From NCBI RefSeq assembly GCF_003350475.1, contig NZ_QQAV01000001.1, forward strand, positions 674,836-738,835: a stretch of DNA of 64,000 nucleotides, in the 5' to 3' direction. The notes under the pieces were generated by a model. That model made no database searches, was not told the DNA's origin, and saw nothing but the letters and a program-made list of their open reading frames with translations. The position numbers were made by a program, and so were the translations under genes. The stretch is from Pseudacidovorax intermedius (lineage in GTDB: Bacteria; Pseudomonadota; Gammaproteobacteria; Burkholderiales; Burkholderiaceae_C). How positions within the stretch are numbered: position 1 is the first letter of the stretch; every line of letters begins with the position of its first letter. Shown here piece by piece: positions 15,044 through 24,765 of this stretch.

Positions 15044-17479
15044 ATGAGCCCTTCGCTCCCCCGCGAATCTGCCCTGCTGCTCGCGCGCGAGTCGCGCGAG
15101 CGCTTCGTGCACGCCATGGAGGCGGCGGTGCTGCGCACCACCCAGGCCGTGCGCGACCGGCTACTGGCCTTGGCCGGCGAGGTGGGCACGGCCCGCAAGA
15201 TGCAGGAGAACCGCGATCACCTCCTCGCCTGGGAGGCCGACCACGCGCGCTGGCTGGAGGCGGTGCGCGAGCGCTGGTCGCAGGCCCTGTCGCAGGCCCC
15301 GGCCGCGGGCACCTCGACCAGCGGGTCGCTGCGGCTGGAGCTGGTGGGCGACGAGGTCGTGGAGAACAGCATCCTGGTCTCCCGGCTGGCGATGGCGCTC
15401 CAGGACCGCTCGCCCTTCGAGCTGAACGAGCTGAAGCTGCGCATCCAACATCTGGAGGGCAGCAGCGGGGCCGATTGGTCGACCGGCGACGTGCTGCGAC
15501 CGGAGACCCTGGCCGCCATCCTCGTCGAGGAATGGACCTCGACCGGATTGCCGCGCGCGCTATGGTCGCAGGTGCAGGACGTCCTCGCGGGCCACCTGGG
15601 CGATGCCGCCAGCAAGGGTTACGAGGCCCTGAATGCCTTCCTGATCGCGCGCGGCGTCATGCCCGAGATCGAATTGCGCAGTCTGGTCCGGCGCGGGGCC
15701 GACAGCGCCGCGTCCCCGCTCGGCCCGGCCAGCGGGAGCACGCTGTCCGGCCGCCAGGGAGCCACAGGCCCGTGGGACCGCACGCGGGCCATGGCCGATC
15801 TGGCCCAGTTCGCAGGCCCCGGCCCCGGCGCCATGGCTTCCGCGCGGCAGCAGGCCAGCGCCGTGCTCGGGCGGCTCCGGCGCATCATCGGTGGCGTGGT
15901 GGCAGGCGGGGGCGATGGCGGCACGGCCTATGTCGGAGGAGCAGGCGGAACCGGGCTGCCCACCGCGCCTGGCGGGCACAGCGGCCGCGGCGGAGCTCCC
16001 GGTCCCGCCTACGGCCAGAGCCACACGGGCGGCCCGATTCCCATGGGGGCCACGGGAGCCCTGGCGGAGCGGCGCGGCTGGGCCTCCCACACCGGGTCCG
16101 AGGCCTTCACGGCCGCCATCGCCGATGTGGAAGCCGCCTACCCTTTCAACGTGGGCGTGTACGTGGACGTTGCCGAGCCCGGCCTCATGCAGCGCGCCGC
16201 CAGCGACCTTCGGCGCCAGAGCGGCGAACTCAAGCGTCGTGCGCCCACGTCGGCCGACAAGGCGACGGTGGAAGTGGTGGCGCTCATGTTCCAGTCGATC
16301 CTGGCCGAGGAGCGCATTCCCTTTTCCGTCCGCGTCTGGTTCGCCCGGCTGCAGATGCCCGTGCTGCGGGTGGCGGTGGCCGATGCGGAATTCTTCGCCT
16401 CCCTGCAGCATCCGGCGCGCATGCTGATCGACCGCATGGGCTCGGTGGTGATGGGCTTCGACGCAGCCGCCATCTCGGGCAGCGCCCTGGAAGGCGAGAT
16501 CCGCCGCGTGGTGCAGGTGATCGAGCAGTACCCCGAGACCGGCCAGCGCGTCTTCAAGCTCGTGTACGACGAGTTCGTCGCCTTCCTCTCCAAGTACCTG
16601 ACGCAGAACGATGCCACCCAGAAGGTGATGAGCGTCGCCCAGCAGGTCGAGCAGAAGGAGACGCTGGCCATCCAGTACACCATCGAGCTTCGCAAGATGC
16701 TCAACGACATGCCGGTGCGCGAGGAGATCCGCGAGTTCCTGTTCAAGGTGTGGGCAGAGGTGCTGGCCATCGGCGCGCTCAAGTACGGCGCGCAGGACGA
16801 GCAGACGGCGCAGCTGCGCCGGGTGGCGTCCGAGCTGGTCTGGGCTGCGAGCGCCAAGCCCAGCCGCAGCGAGCGCGCCCGCATGATCCAGGCCCTGCCC
16901 TCGCTGCTTCAGCGCCTGCGCCAGGGCATGGACCTGATGGGCCTGACCGGGCAGCCGCAGGAGGACCACATCCGGACGCTGGGTCGCACGCTCTCGGACG
17001 CCTTCACGGCCAAGACCGAGAGCATTCCCGCAGCGCAGATCGAGAACTTGGCAGGCCGGCTGGCCAATCTGGAGGCGGTTATCGCGGACGAAAGCGCCGA
17101 GCCGCTGGCCCTGGACTCCGCCCATCTGGAACTGCTGCTGGGCATCGACGTGTCGTCGATGGAGGTGTTGGCCAACAACGGGGCCGAGGCGCCGCCGGAA
17201 GCGCTGGCATGGGCCAACGCACTGCAGGTGGGCGCCTGGTTCCTGCTCGACCACAACGGGCGGCCCAGCCAGGTGCAGTTCGTGTGGCGCAGTAAGCACC
17301 GCCAGCTGCACCTGTTCGGCTCGCCCGATGGTCGGCAGTTCCTGATCCAGGCGCAGCGCCTGGCGGCCTACCTGCACGGCGGCCTGCTCGTGCCGGCGGA
17401 AGAGGAGACGCTGACCGTGCGCGCCACCCGCGAGGCACTGGCCAAGATCGATGCCAATCCGGAGCGGCTGCTGAGCTAA
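15044..17479 (+). CDS. DUF1631 family protein
   Basis: 811 residues of mostly helical, soluble sequence typical of the DUF1631 family, large proteins found in beta- and gammaproteobacteria. Two conserved-looking halves (about 1-225 and 345-811) are joined by a flexible stretch from about residue 283 to 345 that is extremely rich in Gly, Ala, Pro and Ser (for example GGGDGGTAYVGGAGGTG). The C-terminal half contains FKLVYDEFVAFLSKYL and ends in a beta-rich PilZ-like region (LDHNGRPSQVQFVWRS then LFGSPDGRQFLIQ), so nucleotide second-messenger binding can be suspected but not shown. Monocistronic, convergent with dprA; repeat copy B follows its stop. Confidence 0.85.
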   Translation: MSPSLPRESALLLARESRERFVHAMEAAVLRTTQAVRDRLLALAGEVGTARKMQENRDHLLAWEADHARWLEAVRERWSQALSQAPAAGTSTSGSLRLELVGDEVVENSILVSRLAMALQDRSPFELNELKLRIQHLEGSSGADWSTGDVLRPETLAAILVEEWTSTGLPRALWSQVQDVLAGHLGDAASKGYEALNAFLIARGVMPEIELRSLVRRGADSAASPLGPASGSTLSGRQGATGPWDRTRAMADLAQFAGPGPGAMASARQQASAVLGRLRRIIGGVVAGGGDGGTAYVGGAGGTGLPTAPGGHSGRGGAPGPAYGQSHTGGPIPMGATGALAERRGWASHTGSEAFTAAIADVEAAYPFNVGVYVDVAEPGLMQRAASDLRRQSGELKRRAPTSADKATVEVVALMFQSILAEERIPFSVRVWFARLQMPVLRVAVADAEFFASLQHPARMLIDRMGSVVMGFDAAAISGSALEGEIRRVVQVIEQYPETGQRVFKLVYDEFVAFLSKYLTQNDATQKVMSVAQQVEQKETLAIQYTIELRKMLNDMPVREEIREFLFKVWAEVLAIGALKYGAQDEQTAQLRRVASELVWAASAKPSRSERARMIQALPSLLQRLRQGMDLMGLTGQPQEDHIRTLGRTLSDAFTAKTESIPAAQIENLAGRLANLEAVIADESAEPLALDSAHLELLLGIDVSSMEVLANNGAEAPPEALAWANALQVGAWFLLDHNGRPSQVQFVWRSKHRQLHLFGSPDGRQFLIQAQRLAAYLHGGLLVPAEEETLTVRATREALAKIDANPERLLS

Positions 17480-17488
17480 AAAAAGGGG

Positions 17489-17610
17489 GCCCCCCATGCC
17501 GCTTCGCGGCTCCCCCCTCTCTGTCGCCTTCGGCTCGGAGGGGGGCGCACCCGCAGGCCTGGCAGAGCCAGTTCCTGGGGTGCCCTGGCATGGCCTGCTC
17601 CGCGGCCGCT
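17489..17610 (+). repeat. Dispersed hairpin-rich 3'-end repeat, copy B
   Basis: Begins ten bases after the DUF1631 stop. GGCTCCCCCCTC (17509-17520) pairs with the later GAGGGGGGC; GGCAGAGCCAGTTCCTGGGG follows (17561-17580), then TGGCATGGCCTGCTCCGCGG (17586-17605). Same block order and orientation as copies at 2530 and 54315. Lies between the convergent DUF1631 and dprA genes and might contribute to termination. Confidence 0.7.
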
Positions 17611-17643
17611 CGACTGGACCGCTGAGCGCCTCCCCTGACTTAT

Positions 17644-18825
17644 TCAGCCGAGTTCGATGCGCTGGAACAGACCGCCGGGGAGTCGGCCGACGCGGCCGTC
17701 CAGTTCCAGCTCCAGAAGCCGGGCCTGCAGCAGCGGCGTGGGCAGGCCGGTGCGGGCGCAGAGCGCATCCAGGGTGGCGGGCGCGTGGCCGAGGTGCTCC
17801 AACAGCACGTCGCGGTCCTCCGGCCCGCGCCCGGACGCATCTTCAAGTCCGCGCTCGCCTTCGTTCTCGAAGAGCGAGCCGGTGGCGGGGGCGGATGCCA
17901 CGGCGGGCCGGCGCAGTTCCTCCAGCACATCTGCGGCGGTTTCCACCAGCTTGGCGCCCTGGCGGATCAAGGCATGGCAGCCCCGCGACTGCGGCGAGTG
18001 GATGGAGCCGGGAATGGCGAACACCTCCTTGCCCTGCTCGACCGCGCAGCGCGCCGTTATCAGCGAGCCGGAGGCCAGCGCCGCCTCCACCACGAGCGTG
18101 CCCTGCGACAGCCCGGAGATCAGCCGGTTGCGGCGCGGGAAGTTGGCCGTGAGCGGCGGCGTGCCCAGCGGCTGTTCGCTCAGGATCACGCCCCGGGCCG
18201 CGATGCGGTGGGCCAGCGACCGGTGGCGCGCCGGGTAGACGCGGTCCAACCCCGTGCCCACCACCGCGATGGTGCTTAGCCGGCCATCCGCCGCCATGGC
18301 AGCCTCCAGCGCGCCCTCGTGCGCCGCCCCGTCCACGCCCAGCGCCAGGCCCGAGACGATGGGCAGGCCGGCCTCGGCCAGCGCGCGGGCGAAAAGGCGT
18401 GCATCGACGGCGCCCTGCGGTGTGGGATTGCGGCTGCCCACGATGGCCAGCCCGTCGCCGGGCAACGGCGCATCCACCAGCCCGGCCGGGCCGAGCAGGT
18501 AGAGGATCAGCGGCGGATCGGCAATCTCCAGCAGCCCCGGCGGATAGGCGGCATCGCCCAGGGCGACGATGCGGTGCACGGCGCCCTCGGGGCCCGTTGC
18601 GTCCAGCCATTCGCGGGTGCGGTCGAGCATGGCCGCGAAGCCTTCCTGCTCGTCGAGTAGCGCCCGGGCCTGGGCCGGGCTGCACAGCGCCTCCAGGGCG
18701 GCGGCCGGTTGCGCGAACACCGCGTCGGGCCATCCGAAGGCCGTGAGCAGCCTTCTTGCGGTACCAGCCCCTACACCGGGGGCCAGGGCCAGCCGCAGCC
18801 AGCCCGCCAGATCCTCCCTCTCCAC
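17644..18825 (-). CDS. dprA: DNA-processing protein DprA (Smf)
   Basis: 393 residues. DprA protects incoming single-stranded DNA during natural transformation and loads RecA. N-terminal helix-hairpin region (residues 5-70), a Rossmann-like core with GLAIVGSRNPTPQG (about 125), SGLALGVDGAAH (about 157), and the signature LSEQPLGTPPLTANFPRRNR and VVEAALASGSLITA, then a C-terminal winged-helix domain (residues 325-390) ending near the stop, the usual full-length architecture. It starts on ATG and lies 16 bases after the stop of the LysM gene, so the two form one unit reading left. Presence of dprA alone does not prove competence. Confidence 0.95.
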   Translation of the reverse strand: MEREDLAGWLRLALAPGVGAGTARRLLTAFGWPDAVFAQPAAALEALCSPAQARALLDEQEGFAAMLDRTREWLDATGPEGAVHRIVALGDAAYPPGLLEIADPPLILYLLGPAGLVDAPLPGDGLAIVGSRNPTPQGAVDARLFARALAEAGLPIVSGLALGVDGAAHEGALEAAMAADGRLSTIAVVGTGLDRVYPARHRSLAHRIAARGVILSEQPLGTPPLTANFPRRNRLISGLSQGTLVVEAALASGSLITARCAVEQGKEVFAIPGSIHSPQSRGCHALIRQGAKLVETAADVLEELRRPAVASAPATGSLFENEGERGLEDASGRGPEDRDVLLEHLGHAPATLDALCARTGLPTPLLQARLLELELDGRVGRLPGGLFQRIELG

Positions 18826-18841
18826 CCCGCGCCCTTGTTGT

Positions 18842-20023
18842 TCAGGGATTGGCGAGGCGGTCGCCCGCGCGGGGCGTGTCGGTGATCTCGAGCACCAGCG
18901 CGTACGAGACCCGCTCGAAGGGACGGAACACCATCAGCAGGCCGATGCGCTCGTCGGGCAGCTTGAGCGTTTCCTTCTCGCCGCCGGTGCGGTCGACGAT
19001 GGTCTGGCCGTTCTTGAGGATGGCCAGCACATTGCCGCTCTCAATGCCGTCGCGCAGTCCCTTGTTGATGGCCACGACCTGATTCTGGCCGGCGTACTGC
19101 ACGCCGTTGCCATAGACCGAGATGATGCGGCCGCCTTCCACCGGCTGGGCCGGCGCGCGGGGCACGTAGCTGATCAGTTGCTCGGGCGGCTCGGGCAGCA
19201 GGCGGTCGCCGGCGCGCATCTCCTCGCGGGCGGCAATCACGTCGACCGTGGCCGGCACGGCGACGCCGGGCGCCGAGTCGGTGGCCGGCGTCTGGGATTC
19301 ACCGCGCACCAGCCGCACCCGGCCCACGTACTGGGCCTCGTAGCCGAGGATCTCGCCGGTGCCCGGATCCTTGAGCGGCGTGGCATTGCGGAAGACGCGG
19401 AACTGCGGCAACGGCCCGGGCGGCTCGACCAGCGGCGCGCCGGGCTGGCCGCGGACATAGGCGCGATCGCCACGCGACAGCAGCACGCGCTCGTCATTGC
19501 CCGCCACGATGCGGGGCGCGCCGGCCAGCGTGTCCTCCTCGACCACCAGGGGCTCGGTGAGGAAGGCGTCGATGCGGCTGGGGTCGAGGGTGGGCAGCGC
19601 GAGGTTGGACGCCGAGTCGTAGCGCGTGCGCGGCGACAGCTTGACCGTGTCGCCGCTGCCACCCGCCCCGCGGCGCAGACTCAAGCGGGCGCGGCCACCG
19701 GTCTTGTCGAGGTAGAGCACCTGGCCGGGATAGATGCGGTGCGGATTGGCGATCTCGCCGAGGTTCATGCCCCACAGCTCGGGCCACCGCCAGGGCTTGA
19801 GCAGGTACATCTTCGAGATGGCCCAGAGCGTGTCGCCACGCTTGACGGTGTATTCGTCGGGCGCGTTGGGCGCCAGTTCGGACAGGGGCACGCCCTGCTG
19901 GGCCGTCTGCTGCGCGACGGCCCGCTGAGCCGGCGTCACCGGATAGTTCTGCGCGTGGGCGGCGAAATGACCGAGCAGGGCCGCGGCAGCAAGGGGGATG
20001 GCAGGCAGTCGAAGGTGGTACAT
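18842..20023 (-). CDS. LysM peptidoglycan-binding domain protein (exported)
   Basis: 393 residues from the ATG at 20023, chosen because it gives a clean signal peptide (LPAIPLAAAALLGHFAAHAQ); frames extending upstream run into the def promoter region. A single LysM domain (about residues 57-106: DEYTVKRGDTLWAIS, PGQVLYLD) is followed by a long region with VGRVRLVRGESQ and a C-terminal beta-rich domain (KETLKLPDERIGLLMVFR) of the type found in LysM proteins next to dprA in Burkholderiales. Role in cell wall binding or envelope stress is inferred. Divergent from def with 161 bases between. Confidence 0.88.
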   Translation of the reverse strand: MYHLRLPAIPLAAAALLGHFAAHAQNYPVTPAQRAVAQQTAQQGVPLSELAPNAPDEYTVKRGDTLWAISKMYLLKPWRWPELWGMNLGEIANPHRIYPGQVLYLDKTGGRARLSLRRGAGGSGDTVKLSPRTRYDSASNLALPTLDPSRIDAFLTEPLVVEEDTLAGAPRIVAGNDERVLLSRGDRAYVRGQPGAPLVEPPGPLPQFRVFRNATPLKDPGTGEILGYEAQYVGRVRLVRGESQTPATDSAPGVAVPATVDVIAAREEMRAGDRLLPEPPEQLISYVPRAPAQPVEGGRIISVYGNGVQYAGQNQVVAINKGLRDGIESGNVLAILKNGQTIVDRTGGEKETLKLPDERIGLLMVFRPFERVSYALVLEITDTPRAGDRLANP

Positions 20024-20184
20024 GGTCGGCGCGCCATCCTGCCACGGCGCGGGCGGGAGTAGCGAATACTCACAATTTGCAACGATTTTGCGCGCAAGCC
20101 CTGCCGGCAGCAACGTCATCCGGCCGCAGCGGCGTCGGGCGGGGGTCGAAATGGCGAAAATAGCCACAACTTTCCGTAAGAGAC

Positions 20185-20715
20185 ATGGCCCTGCGAACCA
20201 TCCTGAGCTATCCCGACCCGCGCCTGCACACCGTGGCCAAGCCCGTGCAGGCCGTCGACGCGCGCATCCGCACCCTGGTGGCCGACATGCTCGAGACCAT
20301 GTACGAAGCCAGCGGCATCGGCCTGGCCGCCACGCAGATCGACGTGCACGAGCGCCTGGTCGTGATCGACGTGTCGGAAGAGCGCAATGAGCCGCTGGTG
20401 CTGATCAATCCCGAGATTGTCTGGGCCAGCGACGAGAAGGTCATGAACGAAGAAGGCTGCCTGTCGGTGCCCGGCATCTACGACGGCGTGGAGCGTTCCA
20501 CCGCCGTGCGCGTGCAGGCGCTCGATGCCGAAGGCAACCCGCGCACCATCGAGGCCGAGGGCCTGCTGGCGATCTGCATCCAGCACGAGCTGGACCACCT
20601 GCTGGGCAAGGTGTTCGTCGAATACCTGTCACCCCTCAAGCGCAACCGCATCAAGACCAAGCTGCTGAAGGCCCAGCGCGACGTGCAGCGCGAAGGCGGA
20701 CGGCGCAGCGCATGA
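20185..20715 (+). CDS. def: Peptide deformylase
   Basis: 176 residues. Removes the N-formyl group from nascent proteins using an active-site metal (Fe2+ or similar). All three family motifs are present: GIGLAATQ (motif 1), EGCLSVPG (motif 2, Cys ligand) and QHELDHL (motif 3, two His ligands and the catalytic Glu). Preceded by AAGAGA before the ATG. Its stop overlaps the start of the lipoprotein gene (ATGA), and fmt follows, so the formylation and deformylation enzymes lie in one operon as in many bacteria. Confidence 0.97.
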   Translation: MALRTILSYPDPRLHTVAKPVQAVDARIRTLVADMLETMYEASGIGLAATQIDVHERLVVIDVSEERNEPLVLINPEIVWASDEKVMNEEGCLSVPGIYDGVERSTAVRVQALDAEGNPRTIEAEGLLAICIQHELDHLLGKVFVEYLSPLKRNRIKTKLLKAQRDVQREGGRRSA

Positions 20716-21209
20716 ACACCGGCCGTCGCCTCGCCCTCGGGTGCGCACTGGCCGCCGCCGCCTGGCTGGTGGGCTGCGCCAGCGAGCCGCAATGGGTGCC
20801 GGCGGGCGCCTCTCGCGCCGAGGTGCTGCAGCAGCTGGGTGCGCCCACCGCCACCTACGCACTGCCGACCGGCGAGCGGCTTCAGTACTCGCGCCAGCCC
20901 GCCGGCTTCGAAGTCAACAACGTCGACCTGGATGCCAGCGGCCGCGTGGTCGCCGTGACCCAGGAACTCCAGGAGATCCGCTTCGGCCAGATACTCGTCG
21001 ACCAATGGCGGGTGGCCGACGTGCTGCGCACCTTCGGCCGGCCGGAAGAGATCTCGCGCGTCTGGTCGTTCCAGGGCGAGGTGTGGCAGTGGCGCTACCG
21101 CCAGCTGAACACACCCCGGCTGCTCTACATCTACATCGACCCCCAGGGTGTGGTTCGCCGTTACCACACGGGTGACGACCTGCGCTTCGTGCCGCCCAAC
21201 CGTCCTTGA
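20712..21209 (+). CDS. Putative lipoprotein, SmpA/OmlA-like
   Basis: 165 residues with a lipoprotein signal: [16 protein letters not shown], lipobox LVGC near residue 22, followed by ASEPQW (no Asp at +2, so outer-membrane sorting is expected). The mature part has [27 protein letters not shown], the pattern of small SmpA/BamE-like outer membrane lipoproteins, and a second half with [10 protein letters not shown] repeating the same theme ([10 protein letters not shown]), i.e. two similar BLIP-like units. Translationally coupled to def by a four-base overlap. Function in envelope assembly is only a guess. Confidence 0.8.
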   Translation: MNTGRRLALGCALAAAAWLVGCASEPQWVPAGASRAEVLQQLGAPTATYALPTGERLQYSRQPAGFEVNNVDLDASGRVVAVTQELQEIRFGQILVDQWRVADVLRTFGRPEEISRVWSFQGEVWQWRYRQLNTPRLLYIYIDPQGVVRRYHTGDDLRFVPPNRP

Positions 21210-21225
21210 AAGCATTTCCCCACCG

Positions 21226-22221
21226 ATGAGGATCGTCTTCGCGGGCACGCCCGAATTCGCCCGCGTGGCGCTCGAAGCCCTGGATGCCGCCGGCATCGAG
21301 ATCGCCCTGGTCCTGACCCAGCCAGACCGCCCCGCCGGCCGCGGCATGAAACTGCAGGCCTCTCCGGTCAAGGTACATGCCCTGAGCCGGGGATGGCCGG
21401 TGGCCCAGCCCCGCAGCCTGCGCCTGGATGGCAAGTACCCCGAGGACGCGGCCGCAGCCCGTGAAGCGCTGGTCGCCGCCCGCGCCGATGCGATGGTGGT
21501 CGCCGCCTACGGCCTGATCCTGCCGCAGTGGGTGCTGGACCTCATGGCCGGCCGGGGGGAAGGCGCGCCCACCGGCACCCAGGCCCTGGGCTGCCTCAAC
21601 ATCCACGCCAGCCTGCTGCCCCGCTGGCGCGGCGCGGCGCCCATCCACCGCGCCATCGAGGCCGGCGACGCCGAAACGGGCGTGACCATCATGCAGATGG
21701 ACGCCGGCCTGGACACGGGCGACATGCTGCTGGCCGAATCCCTCGCCATCGGCGCCCAGGAAAGCACCGGCCAGTTGCACGACCGCCTGGCTTCGATGGG
21801 CGGGCGGCTGATCGTGCAGGTGCTGCGCCAGGCCGAGGTCAGCCCACTGCCGCGCACGCCGCAGCCGGCCGAGGGTGTGACCTATGCGCACAAGATCGAG
21901 AAGGCCGAGGCCCGCATCGACTGGACGCAGGACGCAGCCGCCCTCGCCCGCCGGGTGCGTGCCTTCGACCCCTTCCCGGGGGCCGTGGCCGAACTGGACG
22001 GCCAGCCGCTGAAGATCTGGGCCGCGCATGCGCAGCCCGCAGAAGGCGGCACCTCTCCGGCGCCTGGCACCGTGCTGCGCGCCGACGCCGATGGTGTCGT
22101 CATCGCGGCCGGCACCGGCACGCTGGTGGCGACTCAGTTGCAGCGCGCTGGCGGCAAACGGCTTGCCGCAGCCGACTTCCTGCGCGGGGCTCCCCTCGCG
22201 GCCGGCACGGTGCTGGCCTGA
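21226..22221 (+). CDS. fmt: Methionyl-tRNA formyltransferase
   Basis: 331 residues. Uses 10-formyl-tetrahydrofolate to formylate initiator Met-tRNA. Visible motifs: [19 protein letters not shown] at the start, the loop [15 protein letters not shown] near residue 40, the catalytic [15 protein letters not shown] (Asn-His pair) near 125, and [11 protein letters not shown] near 160, followed by the C-terminal OB-like tRNA-binding domain (about 220-325). The length is normal. The start ATG at 21226 lies 16 bases after the lipoprotein stop. The stop overlaps the azlC start by one base. Confidence 0.96.
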   Translation: MRIVFAGTPEFARVALEALDAAGIEIALVLTQPDRPAGRGMKLQASPVKVHALSRGWPVAQPRSLRLDGKYPEDAAAAREALVAARADAMVVAAYGLILPQWVLDLMAGRGEGAPTGTQALGCLNIHASLLPRWRGAAPIHRAIEAGDAETGVTIMQMDAGLDTGDMLLAESLAIGAQESTGQLHDRLASMGGRLIVQVLRQAEVSPLPRTPQPAEGVTYAHKIEKAEARIDWTQDAAALARRVRAFDPFPGAVAELDGQPLKIWAAHAQPAEGGTSPAPGTVLRADADGVVIAAGTGTLVATQLQRAGGKRLAAADFLRGAPLAAGTVLA

Positions 22222-22967
22222 TGTTCTGGTCGTCCGCCATCCGCCGGCGGCCGGCTTTCCGCGACGGCGCCCGGCTGATGACGCCGGTGGCGCTGGGGAT
22301 CGGCGCCTGGGGGCTGATGACCGGCGTGGCCATGGTCAAGGCCGGTCTGTCGCCCCTTGAAGCCGTGCTGATGACACTGCTGGTCTATGCCGGCAGCGCC
22401 CAGCTGGCCGCCGTGCCGCTTCTGGTGGCCGGCGCACCCGCCTGGGTGATCCTGGCCACCGCCTTCTGCGTCAATCTGCGCTTCGTCGTCTTCAGCCTGC
22501 ACCTGCGCCATTACCTGATGCACATGCCGCGCTGGCGCCGCCTGGTGCACGGCTACCTGACCGGCGACCTGAGCTATGCCGTCTTCACCCGCCGTTATCC
22601 GCAGCCACCCACGACCCAGGACGAGCGCGACGACCAGGAGGCGTACCTCGTGGGCGGCTACACCGTCAACTGGAGCTGCTGGATCCTGCTCAGTCTGGCC
22701 GGCGTGGCGTTGGCTGAGCTGATTCCCCAGCGCTGGGGCCTGGGCTTCGCCGGTGTGCTGGCGCTGGTGGGTATCCTGGCGTCGATGGTCACCACCCGGC
22801 TGCAGGTGCTGGCGCTGCTCATCGCCAGCGCCACCGCGGTCGCGGCCTACGCCCTGCCCCTGCGGCTGAACATCGTGGTGTCCATCGGCCTGGCGGTTCT
22901 GGCCTGCTTCTGGCTCGAGCAGCAGTTGGGTCGCCTGACCCGCGGCCGCACCGGAGAGGCGGGCTGA
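22221..22967 (+). CDS. azlC: AzlC family branched-chain amino acid exporter, large subunit
   Basis: 248 residues, 7-8 hydrophobic segments, with the AzlC hallmarks LGIGAWGLMTGVAMVKAGLS near the N-terminus and VYAGSAQLAAVPLL, plus NLRFVVFSLHLRHYL in the middle. AzlC with AzlD forms an efflux system for branched-chain and related amino acids. The start ATG shares one base with the fmt stop and the stop overlaps azlD by one base, so the four genes def to azlD appear to be one transcription unit; the tie between amino acid export and formylation is probably only positional. Confidence 0.9.
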   Translation: MFWSSAIRRRPAFRDGARLMTPVALGIGAWGLMTGVAMVKAGLSPLEAVLMTLLVYAGSAQLAAVPLLVAGAPAWVILATAFCVNLRFVVFSLHLRHYLMHMPRWRRLVHGYLTGDLSYAVFTRRYPQPPTTQDERDDQEAYLVGGYTVNWSCWILLSLAGVALAELIPQRWGLGFAGVLALVGILASMVTTRLQVLALLIASATAVAAYALPLRLNIVVSIGLAVLACFWLEQQLGRLTRGRTGEAG

Positions 22968-23299
22968 TGCAGACCGATCCGTGGACCGTCGCCATCATCC
23001 TGGGCCTGGCCGTGGTGACCGTGATCACGCGCTGCTTCTTCTTCATCAGCGAGCGCAGCCTGCCTCTGCCGGCCTGGGTGCACCGCGCTCTGCGCTACGC
23101 ACCGGTGGCCGCGCTGGCCGCAGTGGTGGCGCCCGAGGTGGTGATGAGCGGCGGGCACCTGATCCCCTCCTGGCAGGATGCGCGCCTGTTCGCCGCCGCC
23201 GTGGGCGCGGCGCTGTACTTCTGGCGGCGCAGCACCCTCATCACGATGGCCGGCGGCATGGCGGTGTACCTGCCGCTGCACCTGGGATTGGGCTGGTAG
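22967..23299 (+). CDS. azlD: AzlD family branched-chain amino acid exporter, small subunit
   Basis: 110 residues with four membrane helices; the family pattern ITRCFFFI near residue 20, then [17 protein letters not shown] and an ending [12 protein letters not shown]. Partner of AzlC, with which it overlaps by one base. It is the last gene of this run before pgk, from which it is separated by 82 bases carrying a possible promoter. Confidence 0.9.
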   Translation: MQTDPWTVAIILGLAVVTVITRCFFFISERSLPLPAWVHRALRYAPVAALAAVVAPEVVMSGGHLIPSWQDARLFAAAVGAALYFWRRSTLITMAGGMAVYLPLHLGLGW

Positions 23300-23317
23300 C
23301 GGCAGGGCCGCTCCCTA

Positions 23318-23323
23318 CAATGC
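23318..23323 (+). promoter_or_regulatory. Possible -10 hexamer for pgk
   Basis: TACAAT about 60 bases before the pgk ATG; no convincing -35 at normal spacing. Confidence 0.28.
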
Positions 23324-23381
23324 CCTGTTGCCCGTTCGGCCTCCGGACGGCGCCCCGTCAACTTCCTCCCAAGCCGCAACC

Positions 23382-24575
23382 ATGAACGTCATCCGCTTCT
23401 CCGATCTGTGTGCACAAGGCAAGGCCCAGGGCCGCCGGGTCTTCATCCGCGCCGACCTGAACGTCCCCCAGGACGACGCCGGCCGCATCACCGAAGACAC
23501 GCGCATCCGCGCCTCGGTGCCCTGCATCCAGATGGCGCTGGACGCGGGCGCGGCGGTGATGGTCACCTCCCACCTGGGCCGCCCGACCGAGGGCGCCTTC
23601 AAGCCCGAGGATTCGCTGGCCTCCGTCGCCACGCGCCTGGGCGAGCTGCTGGGCCGCGAAGTGCGCCTGGTGGCCGACTGGACCGACGGCGTGAACGTCG
23701 CGCCCGGCGAGGTGGTGCTGCTGGAGAACTGCCGCCTGAACAAGGGCGAGAAGAAGAACGACGAGGCGCTGGCCCGCAAGATGGCCGCCCTGACCGACAT
23801 CTACGTCAACGACGCCTTCGGCACCGCCCACCGCGCCGAGGCCACCACCTACGGCATCGCCCAGTTCGCGCCCGTGGCCTGCGCGGGCCCGCTGCTGGCG
23901 GCCGAGATCGACGCCATCACCAAGGCCCTGGCCGCGCCCAAGCGTCCGCTGGTCGCCATCGTGGCCGGCTCCAAGGTGAGCACCAAGCTGACCATCCTCA
24001 AGAGCCTGTCGGCCAACGTGGACCAGCTGATCGTGGGCGGCGGCATCGCCAACACCTTCATGCTGGCCGCCGGCCTGCCCATCGGCAAGTCGCTGGCCGA
24101 GGCCGACCTGGTCGGCGAGGCCAAGGCCGTGATCGAGGCCATGCGCGCCCGCGGCGCCGCGGTGCCGATTCCGGTGGACGTGGTGACGGCCAAGAGCTTC
24201 TCGGCGGATGCCCCCGCCACCGTCAAGCCCGCCACCGAGGTGGCCGAGGACGACCTGATCCTCGACATCGGCCCGCAGACCGCCGAGCAACTCGCCGCGC
24301 AGCTGCGCGAGGCCGGCACCATTGTCTGGAACGGCCCGGTGGGCGTGTTCGAGTTCGACGCCTTCGCCAAGGGCACCGAAGCCATCGCCCGCGCCATCGC
24401 GGCCAGCAGCGCCTTCTCCATCGCCGGCGGCGGCGACACCCTGGCGGCCATCGCCAAGTACGGCATCGAGAAAGACGTGGGCTACATCTCCACCGGCGGC
24501 GGCGCCTTCCTGGAAGTGCTGGAAGGCAAGAAGCTGCCGGCTTTCGAGATCCTGGAAAAGCGCGCGGCAGGCTGA
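23382..24575 (+). CDS. pgk: Phosphoglycerate kinase
   Basis: 397 residues, the normal bacterial length. Transfers phosphate between 1,3-bisphosphoglycerate and ADP in glycolysis. Key elements: [10 protein letters not shown] (substrate loop), SHLGRPTEG (hinge and substrate binding), [17 protein letters not shown], then in the nucleotide-binding C-lobe [26 protein letters not shown] and GGGDTLAAI, ending in [21 protein letters not shown] at 23382 chosen from family alignment; frames upstream extend into azlD. Followed by a strong bidirectional terminator. Confidence 0.97.
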   Translation: MNVIRFSDLCAQGKAQGRRVFIRADLNVPQDDAGRITEDTRIRASVPCIQMALDAGAAVMVTSHLGRPTEGAFKPEDSLASVATRLGELLGREVRLVADWTDGVNVAPGEVVLLENCRLNKGEKKNDEALARKMAALTDIYVNDAFGTAHRAEATTYGIAQFAPVACAGPLLAAEIDAITKALAAPKRPLVAIVAGSKVSTKLTILKSLSANVDQLIVGGGIANTFMLAAGLPIGKSLAEADLVGEAKAVIEAMRARGAAVPIPVDVVTAKSFSADAPATVKPATEVAEDDLILDIGPQTAEQLAAQLREAGTIVWNGPVGVFEFDAFAKGTEAIARAIAASSAFSIAGGGDTLAAIAKYGIEKDVGYISTGGGAFLEVLEGKKLPAFEILEKRAAG

Positions 24576-24680
24576 GCCGAGCGCCCGCAGCCCGCGCAGC
24601 GCCCGACCGGGCGCTGCCGACGTTGCGGTCGCGGCCGCGACGCAGGGCTGGCGTCTTCCACGCCCGACTCGCCCAACAAA

Positions 24681-24715
24681 AAACCCGGCCCGCATCGCTG
24701 CGGGGCCGGGTTTTT
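24681..24715. terminator. Bidirectional Rho-independent terminator between pgk and desaturase
   Basis: AAACCCGGCCC (24681-24691) pairs with GGGCCGGGTTT (24703-24713), with A-runs on the left and T-runs on the right, so it can stop transcription from both sides of the convergent pgk and desaturase genes. Confidence 0.88.
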
Positions 24716-24765
24716 CGTTGTCCCGTCGCATGCGGCGCCAGGCCGCCGCGAGGGCTCGGGCGGTG

